A DNA stretch of 33,989 nt from an uncultured Lachnospiraceae bacterium (GTDB lineage Bacteria > Bacillota > Clostridia > Lachnospirales > Lachnospiraceae), in the NCBI GenBank assembly GCA_949132985.1, contig CASCGD010000024.1, positions 1 through 33,989 of the forward strand, written 5' to 3'. The position numbers and the translations under genes are program-made. Positions 7,837 to 15,613 of the stretch are shown in pieces (position 1 is the first letter of the stretch; every line of letters starts with the position of its first letter). The notes beneath the pieces were generated by a model, which worked only from the letters and a program-made list of their open reading frames with translations, had not been told where the DNA came from and searched no databases.

Positions 7837-8442
7837 CTAATCTTTCAGGTATTTCTGAACTTCCTTTTCCCAGACATGATAGCTTTTCGCGCCAACAATC
7901 GCTTTCCCGCTCAAAAGATTGCCTGCTCCGTCAAAGAACACGGTGGTGGGAACATACCCTGAGGTAAACGGACTTAAATCTTTATTCCCCATCACAACCG
8001 GATAGGAAATATTCAAATCCGCAACAATCGCCTTTGCATCCTCAAGATCGTCCGAGCTGTAAAAGGCTCCGACAATCACAAAGCCCTGATCTTTGTAATC
8101 CTGATAGAGTTGCTCCAGCTCCGGCATTTCACCGACACACGGCCCGCACCAGGGTTCCCAGAAATTAACCATGATCAATTTTGCATCCTTTATATCTTCA
8201 TCACCAAAGGACGCCCCATTGATATCGGTGGTTGTAAAGTCCAGCTTTAAGCTTTCTGGCGAAGAAGCATCCCCTGTCTTATCCGTGGCATCATCTGTCA
8301 TTTCTTCCGTGGCATCATTCGAACCTTCCGTGGAAACAGCAGCATCGTCCTTCCCGGCAGAATCCGTTTTTTCACCGCAGGCCGTCATGCCGGACAGCAA
8401 TACTGCCGCGATAAGAATACCTACACATTTTCTCAAATCCAT
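7837..8442 (-). CDS. TlpA/ResA-like thioredoxin lipoprotein
   Basis: Predicted extracytoplasmic thiol-disulfide protein of 201 residues. It has a lipoprotein signal with Cys22 in GMTAC, a Thr/Asp/Ser-rich linker to about residue 63, then an AhpC/TSA-thioredoxin domain. The active site is WCGPC (Cys99 and Cys102) and the cis-proline loop is GYVPTTVFFD. The start is ATG 8442 with AAGGAG five bases upstream; an ATG 27 bases earlier has no ribosome site. It is followed by the 45-aa CxxC protein and the membrane polyferredoxin, so the three probably form one redox chain across the membrane. Its promoter carries the block shared with the amidase promoter. Reductase or resealing role cannot be separated by sequence. 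Confidence 0.9.
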   Translation of the reverse strand: MDLRKCVGILIAAVLLSGMTACGEKTDSAGKDDAAVSTEGSNDATEEMTDDATDKTGDASSPESLKLDFTTTDINGASFGDEDIKDAKLIMVNFWEPWCGPCVGEMPELEQLYQDYKDQGFVIVGAFYSSDDLEDAKAIVADLNISYPVVMGNKDLSPFTSGYVPTTVFFDGAGNLLSGKAIVGAKSYHVWEKEVQKYLKD

Positions 8443-8548
8443 CACACTCCTTATTTGTCCGTACCGCACAGGAAAGCACTTTCTTTATGCATATTCCCCC
8501 TGATCCCAGGCCATTTCTCCCGCGATACATCAATATTTATCACACTCT

Positions 8549-8587
8549 ATTATCGCCTGACTGCCGGGCGTTTGCAAGATGTTTTTG
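8549..8587 (-). promoter_or_regulatory. Promoter of the tlpA-like operon
   Basis: On the minus strand: -35 TTGCAA (8572-8577), 17-bp spacer, -10 GATAAT (8549-8554), followed by about 100 bases of leader. The same block and spacing occur at 4937-4975 before the amidase gene. The CoA-disulfide reductase upstream has no evident terminator, so read-through is also possible. Confidence 0.65.
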
Positions 8588-8631
8588 ACGATTCTTTCCT
8601 TCGGTTATCAGATTCACTTTCCGGTATATTT

Positions 8632-10338
8632 CTATACTTTACCCTCAGCGGGCAAAGGGACACACGGATAAGCACCCTCCGCCGCCAGCTTTTCCCTTAC
8701 AACACATTCATAAAACCGATACCCGCCGGAAAAATTGTAGCAGTCAAATTCGTTCTGCATCAGAATCCGACACGCGAGATAGCTTCTTAGGCCGCTCTGG
8801 CACATGACATATACCGGTTTTTTCCGATCCAGCTCTGCCAGCCTTTCTCTTAAATCATCCAGCGGAATATTGATAAATCCATCCACATAACCGCGCCGAT
8901 ATTCCATCGGAGTTCTGACATCCAGCAGCGTCACGCTGCCATCTTTTGGCAGGGCGTCTATTTCATCATTGTGGAATTGCTTTATCTTCCCAGTTTCGAT
9001 GTTCTCGATCATAAAGCCCGCCATGTTAACCGGGTCCTTTGCAGAGGAATACGGCGGAGCGTAGGCCAAATCCAAATCCTTAAGGGCATCTGCCTTCACC
9101 CCCGCATGGATGGCCGTGGCAATCACATCGATCCTCTTATCGACACCTTCATACCCGACAATCTGTGCCCCGAGAATCTTAAGCGTATCCTTTGCATAGA
9201 CAACCTTCATCGTCATAACCTTTGCTCCGGGATAATATCCCGCGTGCGAGGCCGGGGAGAGAACTACTTTGTCATAAGAAATACCCGCTGCCTTCGCCAG
9301 CTTTTCCGTCAGTCCCGTACTGGCAGCGGTCATATCGAACAGCTTTATGACCGAGGATCCCATGGAACCCTTATAGCGGCTGTCAAGCCCGCAGATGTTG
9401 TCGGCCGCAATACGCCCCTGCTTATTGGCCGGGCCAGCCAGGGAAATCACCGCATCCCTTCCGGTGACGCTGTGTTTTACCATAACCGCGTCGCCCACAG
9501 CATAGATGTCGGGGGCAGATGTTTCCATCCGGTCGTTTACTGCAATTGCTTTTTTGATTCCCAAGGATAAGCCTGCTTTTTCTGCCAGCGATGTTTCCGG
9601 GCTGACCCCCACCGCCGTCAAAACCATGTCCGCCTCCAGCCTTTCACCGTCCTTTAGTAAAACATTCACACCCTCAGGCATTTCCTCAAAGCCAACGATA
9701 TTTGCGCCGGTCTTTCGTGTAATTCCCCTGCTCCTGAGCTTCGCGTGGACAAAGGCTGCCATGTCAGCATCCAGCGTATTGAGCACATGATCCGGTCTCT
9801 GCACAATCGTAACCTGTATTCCAAGATCACACAAATTCTCCGCAGTCTCAAGCCCGATAAAACCGCCGCCGATCACGACCGCGGTCTTTGGCTTTTTTTC
9901 CTCCACAAACGCCCTGATCAAAAAAGTATCCTCCACCGTCCGAAGAGAAAAGATTCTCTCCTGCCCGATTCCCGGCACATCCGGCCTTACCGGCCTTGCT
10001 CCAGGAGATAAAATCAGTTTGTCATAGGATTCTTCATATTCCTCTCCGTCCTCCAGCCGCTTCACTGTGACCGTCTTTTTCGGCACATCAATATCCGTTA
10101 CTTCCTGTTTCACTCTGACATCAATCTGAAATCTTCTGAAAAAACTTTCAGGCGTCTGCAGCGTCAGATCCTCCGGGTCCCCAATGACGCCTCCGATATA
10201 ATAGGGCAAACCGCAGTTTGCATAGGAAATATACCCGCTTCGCTCAATTACTATGATTTGTGCATGTTCGTCTAATCTGCGAATTCTTGTCGCAGCAGTC
10301 GCGCCGCCTGCCACGCCGCCTACAATTACAACCTTCAT
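8632..10338 (-). CDS. CoA-disulfide reductase / rhodanese fusion (FAD-dependent)
   Basis: Predicted pyridine-nucleotide disulfide oxidoreductase of the CoA-disulfide reductase / NADH oxidase / NADH-dependent persulfide reductase group, fused to a C-terminal rhodanese domain; 568 residues, normal for the fusion. FAD binding is shown by VVIVGGVAGGATAATRIRR, the active-site Cys by SYANCGLPYYIGG (Cys42), NAD binding by VVIGGGFIGLETAENL near residue 155 and the second FAD motif by DIYAVGDAV. The rhodanese domain (about 465-550) has the active Cys513 in MCQSGLRS. Known relatives reduce CoA persulfide, polysulfide or CoA disulfide with NAD(P)H in the cytoplasm. Two imperfect direct repeats lie upstream (10380-10443). 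It precedes the TlpA-like redox genes on the same strand. Confidence 0.9.
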   Translation of the reverse strand: MKVVIVGGVAGGATAATRIRRLDEHAQIIVIERSGYISYANCGLPYYIGGVIGDPEDLTLQTPESFFRRFQIDVRVKQEVTDIDVPKKTVTVKRLEDGEEYEESYDKLILSPGARPVRPDVPGIGQERIFSLRTVEDTFLIRAFVEEKKPKTAVVIGGGFIGLETAENLCDLGIQVTIVQRPDHVLNTLDADMAAFVHAKLRSRGITRKTGANIVGFEEMPEGVNVLLKDGERLEADMVLTAVGVSPETSLAEKAGLSLGIKKAIAVNDRMETSAPDIYAVGDAVMVKHSVTGRDAVISLAGPANKQGRIAADNICGLDSRYKGSMGSSVIKLFDMTAASTGLTEKLAKAAGISYDKVVLSPASHAGYYPGAKVMTMKVVYAKDTLKILGAQIVGYEGVDKRIDVIATAIHAGVKADALKDLDLAYAPPYSSAKDPVNMAGFMIENIETGKIKQFHNDEIDALPKDGSVTLLDVRTPMEYRRGYVDGFINIPLDDLRERLAELDRKKPVYVMCQSGLRSYLACRILMQNEFDCYNFSGGYRFYECVVREKLAAEGAYPCVPLPAEGKV

Positions 10339-10379
10339 CTGATTCTCTCACAACCTTTCCGCAATCGCCACTGATTTCG

Positions 10380-10443
10380 CAATACACCTCAATGACAGTT
10401 ATTTTTTGTTTCTGGTATCAGTATACTCCAACGACAACTATTT
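10380..10443. repeat. Two imperfect 25-bp direct repeats upstream of the CoA-disulfide reductase gene
   Basis: Plus-strand units 10380-10404 (starts CAATACACCTC) and 10419-10443 (starts CAGTATACTCC) agree at 18 of 25 positions and every difference is a transition. Start-to-start distance is 39 bp, close to four helical turns. They lie 40-105 bases before the reductase ATG (10338) and could be tandem regulator sites. Confidence 0.5.
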
Positions 10444-10481
10444 GTATGTGACTAAGTCTCATAACAACACCCAAATAATCC

Positions 10482-10510
10482 TTTACTCTCCTGTCAAAAA
10501 AAGATATAAT
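10482..10510 (+). promoter_or_regulatory. Promoter of the Uma2-family gene
   Basis: TTTACT (10482-10487), 17-bp spacer, TATAAT (10505-10510), about 35 bases before the ATG at 10551, which has an AAAGGAAG ribosome site. Confidence 0.7.
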
Positions 10511-10550
10511 GGCCTTATCATTCAGCAACATATGAAAGGAAGCAGCGATT

Positions 10551-11114
10551 ATGCCCGCATTACAGCCCCAGCCACAAACAATCACTTTACAGCAATATGA
10601 AGCCCTCCCCGCGGACACGCGGGTAGAAATTTTCGAGGGCATTGTTTATGATATGGCCAGTCCTTCAGAAATGCATCAGACAATTTCCACCGAATTGATT
10701 ACCATTCTTAACAGCTATACCAAAAACAGGCAAGGAACATGCCGGGTATTCCACGCTCCGTTTGATGTGAAACTCAGTGATAATCCTCTCACCATCGTAC
10801 AGCCCGATCTGATGATTGTCTGTGACCGGAATAAATTAGATGGAAAGCGCTGCAACGGTGCCCCGGATTTTATCATCGAAATCGTTTCCCCGGGTAACCC
10901 CTCAGATGACTATATCCGCAAACTATATTACTACAAAAACGCCGGAGTCCGCGAATATTGGATTGTAGATCCACTCAGAAAAACCGTGACTGTCAATCAC
11001 TTTGAAGCGGACCTGGTCAATGTACCGTACTCCTTTGACGCCACAATCAAGGTTCATATTTACGAGGATTTGTATATTAATTTCTCGGAAATTTCAAAAT
11101 TGTTAAGCTCCTAA
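10551..11114 (+). CDS. Uma2-family (DUF820) PD-(D/E)XK nuclease-fold protein
   Basis: A 187-residue protein of the Uma2 family, a restriction-endonuclease-like fold that is abundant in cyanobacteria and scattered in Bacillota. Family marks are the N-terminal YEALPADTRVEIFEGIVYDM, then QPDLMIV with Asp86, IIEIVSPGNPSDD with Glu110, and a Lys at 124 in IRKLYYYKNAG, followed by VREYWIVDP. Asp86, Glu110 and Lys124 fit the PD-ExK catalytic set, so the active site looks intact. The biological role of the family is poorly understood. It has its own promoter and ends at a strong bidirectional terminator, so it is a stand-alone gene between the redox genes and the transporter operon. No partner gene is seen. 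Confidence 0.85.
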   Translation: MPALQPQPQTITLQQYEALPADTRVEIFEGIVYDMASPSEMHQTISTELITILNSYTKNRQGTCRVFHAPFDVKLSDNPLTIVQPDLMIVCDRNKLDGKRCNGAPDFIIEIVSPGNPSDDYIRKLYYYKNAGVREYWIVDPLRKTVTVNHFEADLVNVPYSFDATIKVHIYEDLYINFSEISKLLSS

Positions 11115-11140
11115 ACAGGGTGCCCCTTCTTTCCTACTAT

Positions 11141-11170
11141 AAAAGGGGCTGTCGCCCGACAGCCCCTTTT
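11141..11170. terminator. Bidirectional Rho-independent terminator
   Basis: AAAAGGGGCTGTC (11141-11153), loop GCCC, GACAGCCCCTTTT (11158-11170): perfect 13-bp arms with A/T ends that give a U tract in both directions. It lies between the convergent Uma2 gene and tctA and serves both. Confidence 0.93.
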
Positions 11171-11220
11171 CAGCTCATTTCTAATTTCTTAAATTTCAAA
11201 TTCCTTAAACTTCCGGTTTC

Positions 11221-12768
11221 CTACTCGCTTTCACGATCACCTGAATCTTCAACCGCAGCCTTTGCTCCGCTGCCCTTCACGCTGCGGACAATCGCCAGAA
11301 TGATCGGCGAACAGATACTCAAAATTGCGATCACCATCAGCACGCAGCTGATCGGGCGGGTAAAGAAAATTCCAAAGCTTCCTTTTGACAGCACCAAAGA
11401 CCGCTGCAAATTCTTCTCGATCATATCGCCGAGAATAATACCCAGAATAATCGGCGGAATCGGGAACTTGAACCGCACCATAAAAAATCCCAGAAAACCA
11501 AACGCTACCATAACGAAAATATCCGTCACGTTATGGTTGTATGCAAAGGTTCCCACCGCGCAGAACATAAACACCATGGGCGTCAGCAGCTGTAAGGGCA
11601 TCGAGGAAATTTTCGCGAATCCCCGCATACCGCAGTAGCCCAGCAGGCACATGCAGATATTTGCAACCATCAGACCGAGAATGATCAGGTATACCTTATC
11701 CGTCTCATTGCTGAACAGCAGCGGTCCCGGCGTGATTCCGAGCATCATCAGGGAGCCGAGCATAATAGCAGAACCCGCGTCTCCCGGAATGCCCAGCGTC
11801 AGAAGCGGAATCAGCGCACCGCCGGAAATCGCATTGTTGGCCGCCTCGGGAGCCGCAACGCCTTTGACATTGCCCTTTCCAAACTCCACCTCATCCTTTT
11901 TGCGGAGCCGTTTCATCTGAGAATACGCGGTCCAGCAGGCGATATCTCCGCCGGTACCGGGAATCGCGCCGACCACCGTACCGATCACGGAGCTGATCAG
12001 AATAACCGGCGCCGTCCTTTTGATGTCCTCCATCGTCGGAATGACCCGTGCCAGCTTCGCACTCTCGCGGTTTAAAACCCCGCCCTTTTTATATTCCAGC
12101 ACATTAATCAGGCCCTGTGAAAATGCGTACATTGCAATCAATATCACGATATAGGGCAAACCGCCCAGCAGGTAGGTCGTGCCGCCGGTAAAACGGTTCT
12201 CCGCCGTCAGTACATCCATCCCGATCGTCGAGATCGCCAGTCCCAGCATCATCGAAATAATTCCTTTTACCATGTTGTCGGAAGAGATACTTGTCACGAT
12301 GCTGATACCGAAAATCGCCAGTGCAAAATACTCCGGTGCGCCGAAATTCAGCGCAAACTTTGCCAGAATCGGCGCAATCACAAAGAGCGCCAGCGCACTG
12401 AACACGCCGCCAAACGTAGATGCCATCGTGGAAATGCCAAGGGCGCGCCCCGCCTCTCCCTTCTGGCTGAGCGGATACCCGTCCAGGCAGGTCGCCGCCG
12501 AATTTGACGTTCCCGGCGTATTAATCAGAATCGCCGTGATCGAGCCCCCGTAAATACTGCCGCAGAAAATGCCAAGCAGGCAGAGAATGCCGGCGTAACC
12601 GCTCATAGAAAAGGTAAACGGGACCATGATCGTCATCGCCATAACGCTCGAGAGGCCCGGCATTGCGCCGCACAGGATTCCAAACAGCGTTCCAAATAAG
12701 ATCAGCAGGATATTTTCAACGGTAAACACCGCAGAAAGCGCAATTCCAAACGCAGCTATATCAAACAT
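11221..12768 (-). CDS. tctA: Tripartite tricarboxylate transporter, large permease TctA
   Basis: Large membrane subunit (515 residues, about 12 helices) of a TTT-family secondary transporter, which imports carboxylates with a periplasmic-type binding protein and ion gradients. Typical TctA blocks are LFGTLFGILCGAMPGLSSVM near residue 25, the GSIYGGSITAILINTPGTSN loop near 75, and the repeat-like second motif GTVVGAIPGTGGDIACW near 265 with NAISGGALIPLLTLGIPGDA near 315. ATG 12768 has a GGAGG ribosome site and follows tctB by 16 bases. Last gene of tctC-tctB-tctA, before the bidirectional terminator. Substrates known for the family include citrate, other di/tricarboxylates and aromatic acids; here unknown. 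Confidence 0.95.
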   Translation of the reverse strand: MFDIAAFGIALSAVFTVENILLILFGTLFGILCGAMPGLSSVMAMTIMVPFTFSMSGYAGILCLLGIFCGSIYGGSITAILINTPGTSNSAATCLDGYPLSQKGEAGRALGISTMASTFGGVFSALALFVIAPILAKFALNFGAPEYFALAIFGISIVTSISSDNMVKGIISMMLGLAISTIGMDVLTAENRFTGGTTYLLGGLPYIVILIAMYAFSQGLINVLEYKKGGVLNRESAKLARVIPTMEDIKRTAPVILISSVIGTVVGAIPGTGGDIACWTAYSQMKRLRKKDEVEFGKGNVKGVAAPEAANNAISGGALIPLLTLGIPGDAGSAIMLGSLMMLGITPGPLLFSNETDKVYLIILGLMVANICMCLLGYCGMRGFAKISSMPLQLLTPMVFMFCAVGTFAYNHNVTDIFVMVAFGFLGFFMVRFKFPIPPIILGIILGDMIEKNLQRSLVLSKGSFGIFFTRPISCVLMVIAILSICSPIILAIVRSVKGSGAKAAVEDSGDRESE

Positions 12769-12784
12769 TCCTTATCCCCCTCCC

Positions 12785-13249
12785 TTACTGAAACAAGATG
12801 CCTGCCGGCAGCTTCACCTTCAGCAGAATCTGAAATACTACATAAATAAACAGGGAACATCCCACCGGTGTGATCACCAAAAACGGAATACGCCGCTCTT
12901 CCATGCTCCACATGATCCCAAAGATCATGAAAAGCAGAGCCAGACACAAACCGATAAAATACAGCGCCACACAAAATACAACCAGAATGACCGCAACCTT
13001 ATACACACGCTTCATGCCCTCAGACTTCCAGTCGATCACGATTTCATCCTTCTCCGGGTCCTTGCTCAACAGGGACTGCACAAACAGGAGTGCCGAACAA
13101 ACCATCATAATCGCGGCAATCACACGGGGCCAGAAGCCTGTACCGAAGCTCTCCAGGCCGTTGTATGCAAATTGGCGGGTAAACCAGAACATCAGCACCC
13201 CGAGAACAAAAAAAACCCCGGCAAGCACCATTTCACCATGTCTTCTCAA
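12785..13249 (-). CDS. tctB: Tripartite tricarboxylate transporter, small permease TctB
   Basis: Small membrane subunit of the TTT transporter, 154 residues with about four hydrophobic helices (VLAGVFFVLGVLMFWF; VIAAIMMVCSALLFV; VAVILVVFCVALYFIGL; FLVITPVGCSLFIYVVFQI), as usual for TctB. The start is a TTG codon at 13249: GGAGG lies 7 bases upstream and the nearest in-frame ATG, six codons later, has none. It sits between tctC and tctA. The 105-base gap to tctC holds two hairpins that probably set the ratio of binding protein to permease mRNA. TctB proteins are poorly conserved, so the call rests on size, topology and position. Confidence 0.9.
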   Translation of the reverse strand: MRRHGEMVLAGVFFVLGVLMFWFTRQFAYNGLESFGTGFWPRVIAAIMMVCSALLFVQSLLSKDPEKDEIVIDWKSEGMKRVYKVAVILVVFCVALYFIGLCLALLFMIFGIMWSMEERRIPFLVITPVGCSLFIYVVFQILLKVKLPAGILFQ

Positions 13250-13276
13250 GCTCCTACCTCCTTTTTTTCAGTGTAG

Positions 13277-13339
13277 TGCCCGTTCGCTTTTCTCCCGGGC
13301 ATTTCTTCGGAAGGCAAAATACTTCGTATCCTGCCTTCC
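13277..13339 (-). promoter_or_regulatory. Two intercistronic hairpins between tctC and tctB
   Basis: First hairpin 13309-13339: GGAAGGCA / TGCCTTCC, a 2x2 internal loop, then ATAC / GTAT with a TTC loop. Second hairpin 13277-13301: TGCCCG / CGGGCA with a 13-base loop. Neither is followed directly by a T tract. Stems after a binding-protein gene often protect the 3' end of its message, giving more binding protein than permease. Confidence 0.6.
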
Positions 13340-13354
13340 GCCTCTTTCAGCAGT

Positions 13355-14461
13355 CTATTTGTCCAGAAGCTTTACAACCTCCGAGTAATACTCGAACTGG
13401 CTCTTAAAAAATTCCTGCGCTTTCTCCTCATCCAGGTACAGCTCATTGTTGTCGCACAGATAGAACTGTGAACGAACCTCCGCGTACGCATCCGTCTTGA
13501 TCGCATCGTAGAACAGATCCTGCAGATAAGATGAAATCGCCGGATCGGTGTCATTGCGCACGGCGAGGAACACCCATACCGGAACATTCATCGTTCCAAG
13601 CTCGTCCGGAAAGCACTCCGCCATGGTCGGTACATCCTCAAATGTGGACATGCGCTCCAGAGAGCTGGTAGCCAGCGGTTTCACGTTGCCTGCATCATAC
13701 TGCGCCGCAGCGGTAACGGAAGAACAGCAAACCGCATCAACCTCTCCTGATACAACACCGAGAACAGCCGCGCCCGCATCGTCATAGTGAACGGCAGTCA
13801 GAGGTGCATCCAGCGCTTCCGCTGTAGACGCGGTAACAACCGCCTGCACAGAGCCGGCGCCTGCATCGGCAACCGTCACGCCGCCCTTCTCCTTTGCGTA
13901 CTCAATGAATTCCTCATACGTGTCATAGGGTGCATCTGCAGAGACAAACACCAGATTACCGTCCATCATGACACATCCCACCGGTGTGAACTGCTCATAG
14001 GAAAGATCCGTGTTCCCCAACGCCATATTCATAATAAAATCACAGTTGATAATGCCGACTGTCTGCCCGTCATTATCGGAATTGATAAACTGGGAGATAC
14101 CCACAAGGCCGGAGCCTCCGGTTACATTATCCACTACCACGCTGACACCGCCCGGAAGCTTTCCGGAATCAACCGCGCCGGTCACTCCGCGAACAGACAA
14201 ATCTGTGGTTCCGCCAGCACTGTAGGGAACGATCACCGATACATTTCCTGACGGCTCCCAGTCGGAAGTCGTCCCCTCCGCCGGCTCTTTCGCATCGTCC
14301 GTCTCGCCCGTATCATCCGCTTCGCCTTCATCCCCGGACTCTTCGGCACTCGTATCCGGCTTTTTAGCATCGTCTGCGTTTCCCGAATCTCCCTGGCCTC
14401 CGCATCCTGCCATGGTCAGAACCATTGCCGCCGCCAAAATCACTGCTAATCTTTTTTTCAT
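13355..14461 (-). CDS. tctC: Tripartite tricarboxylate transporter substrate-binding lipoprotein TctC (Bug family)
   Basis: Extracytoplasmic carboxylate-binding protein, 368 residues. Signal peptide with lipobox MAGC (Cys20), an Asp/Glu/Gly-rich linker to about residue 68, then the Bug-type binding domain (NVSVIVPYSAGGTTDLSVRGV, where the GGTTD loop normally clasps a substrate carboxylate; GGSGLVGISQFINSDNDG; DNELYLDEEKAQEFFKSQFEYY at the end). The start is ATG 14461, with AGGAG 7 bases upstream. The promoter region directly before it has a consensus sigma-A promoter flanked by two palindromes, most simply explained by repression by the nearby GntR/UTRA protein. It probably determines the specificity of the island's uptake system. 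Ligand unknown. Confidence 0.93.
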   Translation of the reverse strand: MKKRLAVILAAAMVLTMAGCGGQGDSGNADDAKKPDTSAEESGDEGEADDTGETDDAKEPAEGTTSDWEPSGNVSVIVPYSAGGTTDLSVRGVTGAVDSGKLPGGVSVVVDNVTGGSGLVGISQFINSDNDGQTVGIINCDFIMNMALGNTDLSYEQFTPVGCVMMDGNLVFVSADAPYDTYEEFIEYAKEKGGVTVADAGAGSVQAVVTASTAEALDAPLTAVHYDDAGAAVLGVVSGEVDAVCCSSVTAAAQYDAGNVKPLATSSLERMSTFEDVPTMAECFPDELGTMNVPVWVFLAVRNDTDPAISSYLQDLFYDAIKTDAYAEVRSQFYLCDNNELYLDEEKAQEFFKSQFEYYSEVVKLLDK

Positions 14462-14494
14462 ACGCTTCTCCTTTTCTGTATTGTATGCTATTGT

Positions 14495-14510
14495 ATGTAA
14501 TTGTTTACAT
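14495..14510. promoter_or_regulatory. Palindromic operator candidate downstream of the tctC promoter
   Basis: ATGTAATTGTTTACAT: 6-bp perfect arms (ATGTAA / TTACAT) around TTGT. It lies just past the -10 box of the tctC promoter, near the expected transcription start, a classic repressor position. It resembles the palindrome at 14545-14561. Confidence 0.55.
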
Positions 14511-14515
14511 ATTGT

Positions 14516-14544
14516 AATATATATTATATCTATTTATATGTCAA
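14516..14544 (-). promoter_or_regulatory. tctC promoter
   Basis: On the minus strand TTGACA (14539-14544), 17-bp spacer, TATATT (14516-14521). The -35 box directly abuts the palindrome at 14545-14561 and the -10 box is followed by the one at 14495-14510. Confidence 0.75.
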
Positions 14545-14561
14545 TTGTAAATTGTTTACAA
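14545..14561. promoter_or_regulatory. Palindromic operator candidate upstream of the tctC promoter
   Basis: TTGTAAATTGTTTACAA: perfect 7-bp arms around TTG, abutting the -35 box. It shares the TGTAA...TTACA core with 14495-14510. The two centres are about 50 bp apart, close to five helical turns. Confidence 0.6.
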
Positions 14562-14635
14562 ATAATTTCATGACATATTGAATATAATCAACAAAAAATA
14601 TTACAATTTTGTGAAGTACAGTACCTTTGCATCCG

Positions 14636-15577
14636 TCAAACGAGTGCATCCGCCCAGCCGCAAACCGTCATATCTCCTTTTGCATCTCTTCCCCAGACAT
14701 GCAGATGAAGCCTTGTTCCTTCCTCTTCCACGGTCGTTCTCCTCACCGCGCCCCGGAAGGTAAGCGTTTCACCTGCCAGACTCGGTTTGAGAATTTTTAT
14801 TTTTTCATGCCCCGAGCGATACCAGGACTCTCCAAAGAAATCCGCCAGCATCTGAGTGATAAAACTCACCTGCTGCTGCCCCTGCACCACAAGGTTGTCA
14901 TACCCGGCGGCCTTCGCCGTATGGATGTTGCTGTGTATCGTGTCAAAAAACATTCCGCCCCAGGAAAATGCCTGGGTCTGATACGTCGTCGTAGTCTTTT
15001 TCAGCCCTTTGACCGGCGTGCCTTCTGCCAGGTCCTCCGATGCCCGCAGCGCCTCGGGAATCGCCGCGTCAAACTCACCTGTAACCTTATCTCCCTCCAC
15101 CTTAGCTGTCCGCTCGCCCGTCAGCTGGCTTCCCATGATGCGCATGATCTCCGCACCCTGGTGTGTGACAATCAGCCTGCCGTCTTCTCCCACAAGCTGT
15201 GAACGAAGCTCAATATAGCCTTTGCCGCGCTTGACATATTTATCCGTATACTCCGCCGAAATCGTCACATTTTCTCCCACAAAGGCCGGATGATGAAACC
15301 ACAGCTCCTCCTGCGTGTGCAGGCCGACCACATGGTCCGGATTATAATGCGTAAAAAACACATGCAGCAGATCGTTGTTGAAACACGCGGCATGCGCGAT
15401 GCGCTTTCCGAAAGGATTCTCATCCGAAAAGCACCAGGGATTATAATCATCCTGCGCAAATGCGAACAATTTCACCGTAAAATCATCCACCGGATATGTG
15501 TACGGCCCAAACCGCTCCCCCACCTGGGCATTCTCATAATTCCCTTCTTTTGTCCCAATTACATGAAATGGTATCAT
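14636..15577 (-). CDS. MaoC-like double hot-dog dehydratase/hydratase family protein (paralogue 1)
   Basis: A 313-residue protein with two hot-dog halves, as in the MaoC/HTD2-type enoyl-thioester hydratases, including mesaconyl-CoA hydratase relatives. It shares blocks with the protein at 21495-22493: VGLHTQEELWFHHPAFVGENVT near residue 84, then KRGKGYIEL. The N-terminal half has DDYNPW in place of the hydratase DxNPxH motif and lacks its His. The C-terminal half keeps a His in SNIHTAKAAGYDNLVVQG (about residues 216-233), but the usual Asp is not evident. ATG 15577 has a GGAGGTG ribosome site. A full consensus promoter lies upstream, next to sequence like half of the tctC operator. It probably hydrates or dehydrates a CoA thioester of the imported acid; this is an inference. 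Confidence 0.75.
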   Translation of the reverse strand: MIPFHVIGTKEGNYENAQVGERFGPYTYPVDDFTVKLFAFAQDDYNPWCFSDENPFGKRIAHAACFNNDLLHVFFTHYNPDHVVGLHTQEELWFHHPAFVGENVTISAEYTDKYVKRGKGYIELRSQLVGEDGRLIVTHQGAEIMRIMGSQLTGERTAKVEGDKVTGEFDAAIPEALRASEDLAEGTPVKGLKKTTTTYQTQAFSWGGMFFDTIHSNIHTAKAAGYDNLVVQGQQQVSFITQMLADFFGESWYRSGHEKIKILKPSLAGETLTFRGAVRRTTVEEEGTRLHLHVWGRDAKGDMTVCGWADALV

Positions 15578-15613
15578 TTTTCACCTCCATCACTTTAATT
15601 GTTTGTAAATTGT

